Source: Armatimonadota bacterium (lineage in GTDB: Bacteria > Sysuimicrobiota > Sysuimicrobiia > Sysuimicrobiales > Kaftiobacteriaceae). From it: a DNA stretch of 64,000 bases. The notes under the pieces are model-generated. The model made no database searches. It was not told the DNA's origin and saw nothing but the letters and a program-made list of their open reading frames with translations. Of the stretch, positions 60,389 through 64,000 are shown in pieces (within the stretch, counting starts at the first letter, position 1; every line of letters begins with the position of its first letter). Both the position numbers and the translations under genes were made by a program. The DNA is taken from NCBI GenBank assembly GCA_031459765.1, contig JAVKHY010000007.1, positions 62,001 to 126,000 of the forward strand, given 5' to 3'.

Positions 60389-63300
60389 GTGTACCTGAAG
60401 CGCCTCGACCTCCACGGATTCAAGACCTTCGCCGACCGCACCGAGCTGGAGTTCACTCCCGGAATCACCGCGATCGTCGGCCCCAACGGCAGCGGCAAGA
60501 GCAACATCTTCGACGCCATCCGCTGGGCGCTGGGCGAGGTGGCCTACAGGAGCCTGCGCAGCGGCCGCATGGACGACGTCATCTTCGCCGGCAGCGAGGC
60601 CCGCCGGGCGATGGGGATGGCCGAGGTCTCGCTCACCATCAACAACGACTCGGGCCTCCTGCCCGTGGAGTACGCCGAGGTCACGGTGACGCGGCGGGCG
60701 CACCGCGGCGGCGAGGGGGAGTACCTGCTGAACATGCTGCCCTGCCGCCTGCGCGACATCCAGATGCTGTTTCTGGGCACGGGGCTGGGCGGGCGCTCCT
60801 ACTCCCTGATCGGGCAGGGCCAGGTGGACGGTGTGCTCAACGCCGGACCGGACGACCGCCGGGCTCTGCTGGAGGAGGCCGCCGGGCTGGCGCGCTACAA
60901 GCGCCGCCGCCGGGAAGCCGAGCGGCGGTTGGCCCATGCCGCCGCCAACCTCCTGCGGGTGGCCGATGTGCTCGCCGAGCTCACCGGACGGATGGAGGCG
61001 CTGCAGGCGCAGGCCGAGGCGGCCACGCAATACCAGGCCTACACCAAGGAGATCCGCGAGCTGGAGCTGGCCCTGCAGGTGGACGATGCGCGGCGCACGC
61101 TGGTCCTGCTGCGCCGGATCGCGGCGCAGACGGAGAGCATCCGGCGGCAACTGCAGGACCTGGCCGCCCGGGGCGCGGAGACCGGTCGCCGGCTGGACGA
61201 AGGCCGGGCGCGCGCCGCCGAGGCGGCCCGGCAGTGGGAAGACACCCAGCGCGCCCTGCTGCAGCTGGTGGGGGATCTCAGCGCGCGCGAGTCGGCGATC
61301 CAGGTCGTCGGCGAGCGGATGCGGTCGGCGGAGCTGCAGCGCGAGCGGCTGGTCGCGGAGAGCAGGCGTCTGGAGGCGCAGCACCTGGCCGCAGAGGAGC
61401 AGCTGGCGGCGCTGCGCCTCCAGGCCGACCAGCTGACCGTCCGGCGCGACGCCGCGCTGGAGAGGCTGCGCGCAGCGGAGGAGGCGATGGAGGCCGCCGC
61501 CGCGGGTGAGCGGGAGAGCGGGGAGCGCCTGGCGGTCCTGCGCGCCGAGATCGCCGACCTGCTGGCGGCCCGGACCAGGACGGGGCACGAGCTGGCCAGG
61601 CTGCGCGAACGCGCCGCGGCGCTGGAAGAGCAGGCCGCCGCGCTGCGGGCGCGGGGGGCGGCGCTGGGGGTGCGGGCCGAAGAGGCGGCCGCCGCCGCGT
61701 CCCAGTTGGAGACGGCCCTGGACGCGCTCCTCCGCGAGCGCGCCGCCCTGTCCGGCCGCCTGGCCGCCGCATCCGACCAGCGGCGGGCGGTGGAGGAAGA
61801 GGCGGGGCGCGTCGATGAGGAGTCCCGCCAGCTGCAGGCGGACCGGCAGGTCGTGGCCCAGACGCTTGAGTTCCTGGAGCAGATGCAGCGACGGCTGGAG
61901 GGCTACGAGCAGGGGGTGCGCGAGATTCTCCTGGCCAAGGAGGCCCAGCCGGAACGCTTCGCGGGCATCCGCTATCCCGTCCTGGACCTGCTGCGGGTCG
62001 CCGAGCCCCACCGGGCGGCCATCGAAGCGGCGCTGGGTCGGCGACTGTTTTCTCTGGTTGCCGCCAGCGTCGAGGACGTCAAGGGCGGACTGCGGTACCT
62101 GCGCGGGAACGGCCGGGGCAGCGCCTCCTTCGTTCCCGAGGAGCTGGTGACGGACCGGCCCCCGCCGGCGGTGCCCACAAGCCCGGGGGTGGTGGGACGG
62201 GCCGTCGATCTCGTCGAGCTCACCAACGGCGCCCGCGCGGTCGTCGACGCCCTGCTGGGCGACGTCGTGGTCGTCCGTTCGCTCGACGACGCCCTGGCGC
62301 TGCGGGGGCAGGGCTTTTCCGGTCGGCTGGTCACCCTCGACGGTGAGGTGCTGACCCCCGACGGCGTGATCAGCTACCGCGGCGGCCCCGACGGAGGAGC
62401 GCCGCTGCTGGGCCGGCGCGAGCAGCTGGCCGCCCTGCGTGAACGGGCCGCGGCGCTGGAGCAGGCGCTGGCGCGAATCGCCTCCCGGCGCAGGGCGCTG
62501 GACGATCAGCTCGCCGCCCTGGCCGAGCAGGTCGAGGCCCTGGAGGCGGAGCAGCGCCGGATCGACGATGCCATCGCGCAACAGCAGGCGGCGCTTGCTC
62601 CCGTGCAGGTCGAGCTGGCCCGCCTGCCGGAGGAACAGGCCGACGTCGACGGGCGTCTGCGGCAGATCGCCGAGGAGGTGCGGCGGACCGCCGATGAGAT
62701 CGACCGGCTGCTGGCCGACGACGCCGATCTGGCCCAGACGCTGGCCCGGCGTGAGGAGGAGGCGCAGCAGAGCGCGGCACGGCAGCGCGAACTGGCGGAG
62801 CGCGCGCAGGAATCTCGGGGTGTGCTCACCGACGTGCGGGTGGAACTGGCGGAGGTGTCCGGGACGCTGGAAGCGGTGGGCGAGCGCATCGATGCCGCCG
62901 CCCGCGCCGCATCCGAGGTGCGGGCCCGCTACGACCACCTGCAGGGGGAGCTGGCTGTTCTGGACGGCGAGCGGCACCTGCTGGCCCACTCCCTGGAGGA
63001 AGCCCGGCGGACCCGCGAAGCGCTGGCCCGGGAGCACGAAGCCACCCGCACACTGCTGGGCGCCCTGGAAGAGGAACGCGGCGCCCTGCAGGAGCGGCTG
63101 GCGGACCTGGAGGGTGCCTGGCGCCAGATCCAGGATCAGCTTCGGGAGCTCGAAGAGCAGGCGCACCGCCTGGAGGTGCGCCACGCGCAGGTGGAGACCG
63201 AATTCGTCGCCGCCACACGCCGCATCGCCGCGGAGTTCGGCACCGCGTGGGAAGAGGTGCGCGAGCTGCGCCTTCCGGTCGGGCGCGACGAAGCCGCGGG

Positions 63301-63958
63301 TCGCATCGAGGCGCTGCGGGGCCTGGTGGCGGCCCTGGGCCCGGTGAACCTGCGCGCCGTGGAGGAGCTGGCCGCGCTGGCGGCGCGCGTGGAGGCGCTG
63401 GGGCGCCAGGCCCAGGATCTGGAGCGTGCCCGCGCGGCGCTCGGCGCGCTGATCCGGCGACTGGACGACGTCCTGCGCGTGCGCTTTGCGGAGACCTTTG
63501 AGCGGGTCAACGAAGAGTTCCACCGCCTGTTTGTCCGCCTCTTCGCCGGCGGCGCGGCCCGCCTGCTGCTGGTGGAGGGCGAACCGGGGACCGAGCCGGG
63601 CATCGAGATCGAGGCTCAGCTGCCCGGCAAGAAGATGCGCAGCCTGTCCGCACTGTCTGGCGGGGAGCGGGTGCTCGTGGCCCTGGCCCTGATCTTTGCC
63701 ATGCTCCGCGTCCACCCCAGCCCGTTTTGCATCTTCGACGAGGTCGAGGCGGCCCTCGACGACGCCAACACAGGAAAGTTCGGCCTGCTGCTCCGCGAGC
63801 TGGCCGAACGCACCCAGGTCATCATCATCACCCATAACAAGGGCACCATGGAGACCGCCGACGTCCTCTACGGCGTGACGATGGAGAGCCCCGGCGTATC
63901 CAAGGTTATCTCGATGCGCCTCACCGGGAAGGGGATGGCCGCGTCCGTCCCGGCCTGA
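60389..63958 (+). CDS. smc: Chromosome segregation protein SMC
   Basis: This is a full-length SMC ATPase of 1,189 residues. The N-terminal head has [14 protein letters not shown] and Walker [10 protein letters not shown]. Coiled-coil arms (about residues 165-505 and 680-1020) flank the hinge (about 520-660, beginning [14 protein letters not shown]). The C-terminal head has the signature [16 protein letters not shown] and Walker [16 protein letters not shown]. It condenses and segregates chromosomes with ScpA and ScpB, which are not in the window. It uses a GTG start and is followed by the probable ftsY, the common smc-ftsY pair. Confidence 0.97.
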   Translation: MYLKRLDLHGFKTFADRTELEFTPGITAIVGPNGSGKSNIFDAIRWALGEVAYRSLRSGRMDDVIFAGSEARRAMGMAEVSLTINNDSGLLPVEYAEVTVTRRAHRGGEGEYLLNMLPCRLRDIQMLFLGTGLGGRSYSLIGQGQVDGVLNAGPDDRRALLEEAAGLARYKRRRREAERRLAHAAANLLRVADVLAELTGRMEALQAQAEAATQYQAYTKEIRELELALQVDDARRTLVLLRRIAAQTESIRRQLQDLAARGAETGRRLDEGRARAAEAARQWEDTQRALLQLVGDLSARESAIQVVGERMRSAELQRERLVAESRRLEAQHLAAEEQLAALRLQADQLTVRRDAALERLRAAEEAMEAAAAGERESGERLAVLRAEIADLLAARTRTGHELARLRERAAALEEQAAALRARGAALGVRAEEAAAAASQLETALDALLRERAALSGRLAAASDQRRAVEEEAGRVDEESRQLQADRQVVAQTLEFLEQMQRRLEGYEQGVREILLAKEAQPERFAGIRYPVLDLLRVAEPHRAAIEAALGRRLFSLVAASVEDVKGGLRYLRGNGRGSASFVPEELVTDRPPPAVPTSPGVVGRAVDLVELTNGARAVVDALLGDVVVVRSLDDALALRGQGFSGRLVTLDGEVLTPDGVISYRGGPDGGAPLLGRREQLAALRERAAALEQALARIASRRRALDDQLAALAEQVEALEAEQRRIDDAIAQQQAALAPVQVELARLPEEQADVDGRLRQIAEEVRRTADEIDRLLADDADLAQTLARREEEAQQSAARQRELAERAQESRGVLTDVRVELAEVSGTLEAVGERIDAAARAASEVRARYDHLQGELAVLDGERHLLAHSLEEARRTREALAREHEATRTLLGALEEERGALQERLADLEGAWRQIQDQLRELEEQAHRLEVRHAQVETEFVAATRRIAAEFGTAWEEVRELRLPVGRDEAAGRIEALRGLVAALGPVNLRAVEELAALAARVEALGRQAQDLERARAALGALIRRLDDVLRVRFAETFERVNEEFHRLFVRLFAGGAARLLLVEGEPGTEPGIEIEAQLPGKKMRSLSALSGGERVLVALALIFAMLRVHPSPFCIFDEVEAALDDANTGKFGLLLRELAERTQVIIITHNKGTMETADVLYGVTMESPGVSKVISMRLTGKGMAASVPA

Positions 63959-63978
63959 CCGGCGGCCCCCCGCGTGCC

Positions 63979-64000
63979 GTGAACCTGTTCGACCGACTGC
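63979..64000 (+). CDS. ftsY: Probable start of ftsY (truncated by window end)
   Basis: A GTG at 63979 opens a frame reading MNLFDRL to the end of the window. The N-terminus and the position 20 bp after smc fit FtsY, the signal-recognition-particle receptor. Only seven codons are visible, so this rests mainly on gene order. Confidence 0.4.

Noticed and set aside
60317-63835. A 1,172-codon minus-strand frame opposite smc
   Set aside because: It mirrors the coiled-coil codons of smc and yields Leu/Gln/Arg-rich repeats. No independent start signal or domain is seen.

Overview
The window is a gene-dense, very GC-rich bacterial chromosome segment. It holds about 57 protein genes, one tRNA gene and a T-box leader. 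I see no rRNA, CRISPR array, insertion sequence, integrase or phage gene. The genes suggest a Gram-positive-like (Terrabacteria) lineage, probably uncultured. Supporting points are SepF, RemA, RqcH, a PASTA-domain kinase, a transcriptional T-box, a class II ribonucleotide reductase with NrdR, and a gene order close to the Firmicutes division, ileS-lspA-rluD-pyrR, yicC-to-rpe and smc-ftsY blocks. I cannot name a species. A deep-branching, Chloroflexota- or Firmicutes-related phylum is inference only.

Layout. 1-13.1 kb is a dcw cell-wall and division cluster (murE-murF-mraY-murD-ftsW-murG-murC-murB-ftsQ-ftsA-ftsZ), mostly with 1-4 nt start/stop overlaps; ddl is absent. 13.1-24 kb is a mixed block: a membrane metalloprotease, an ABC-2 permease, nrdR-nrdJ, a VOC protein, citrate synthase and a phosphonate-type ABC transporter. 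It separates ftsZ from pgeF-yggS-sepF. 24-28.6 kb holds pgeF, yggS, sepF, a DUF167 gene, mtnA and a GT2 glycosyltransferase. 28.6-32 kb is on the minus strand: a GT4 glycosyltransferase, thiI and a cysteine desulfurase that would supply ThiI with sulfur. 32-34 kb is amtB and a PII gene behind a short promoter-terminator leader. 34-41.8 kb is T-box-ileS, a racemase, a TraR/DksA protein, lspA, an lgt homologue, rluD and pyrR. 41.8-43.5 kb is rqcH on the minus strand. 43.5-57.9 kb runs yicC-remA-cmk-coaC-priA-def-fmt-yugP-rsmB-rlmN-prkC-rpe, then a deacetylase, a thioesterase and an S1 protein. 58-64 kb holds tRNA-Pro(CGG), a small membrane protein, a DUF402 protein, a GT4 enzyme, smc and the probable first codons of ftsY.

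Several proteins keep their family fold but have lost diagnostic residues. MurD is altered in the P-loop and C-terminal lysines. The Lgt homologue lacks most residues known to matter for catalysis, while LspA beside it is intact. PriA has no Walker A motif. PII lacks Tyr51, and IleS has EMHKS in place of KMSKS. An archaeal-type CMP kinase sits where guanylate kinase is usually encoded, followed by a decarboxylase-only CoaC with an archaeal-looking PAMH motif. Regulatory sequences worth testing are the amtB leader, an NrdR box at nrdR, a terminator inside the phn operon and the ileS T-box.
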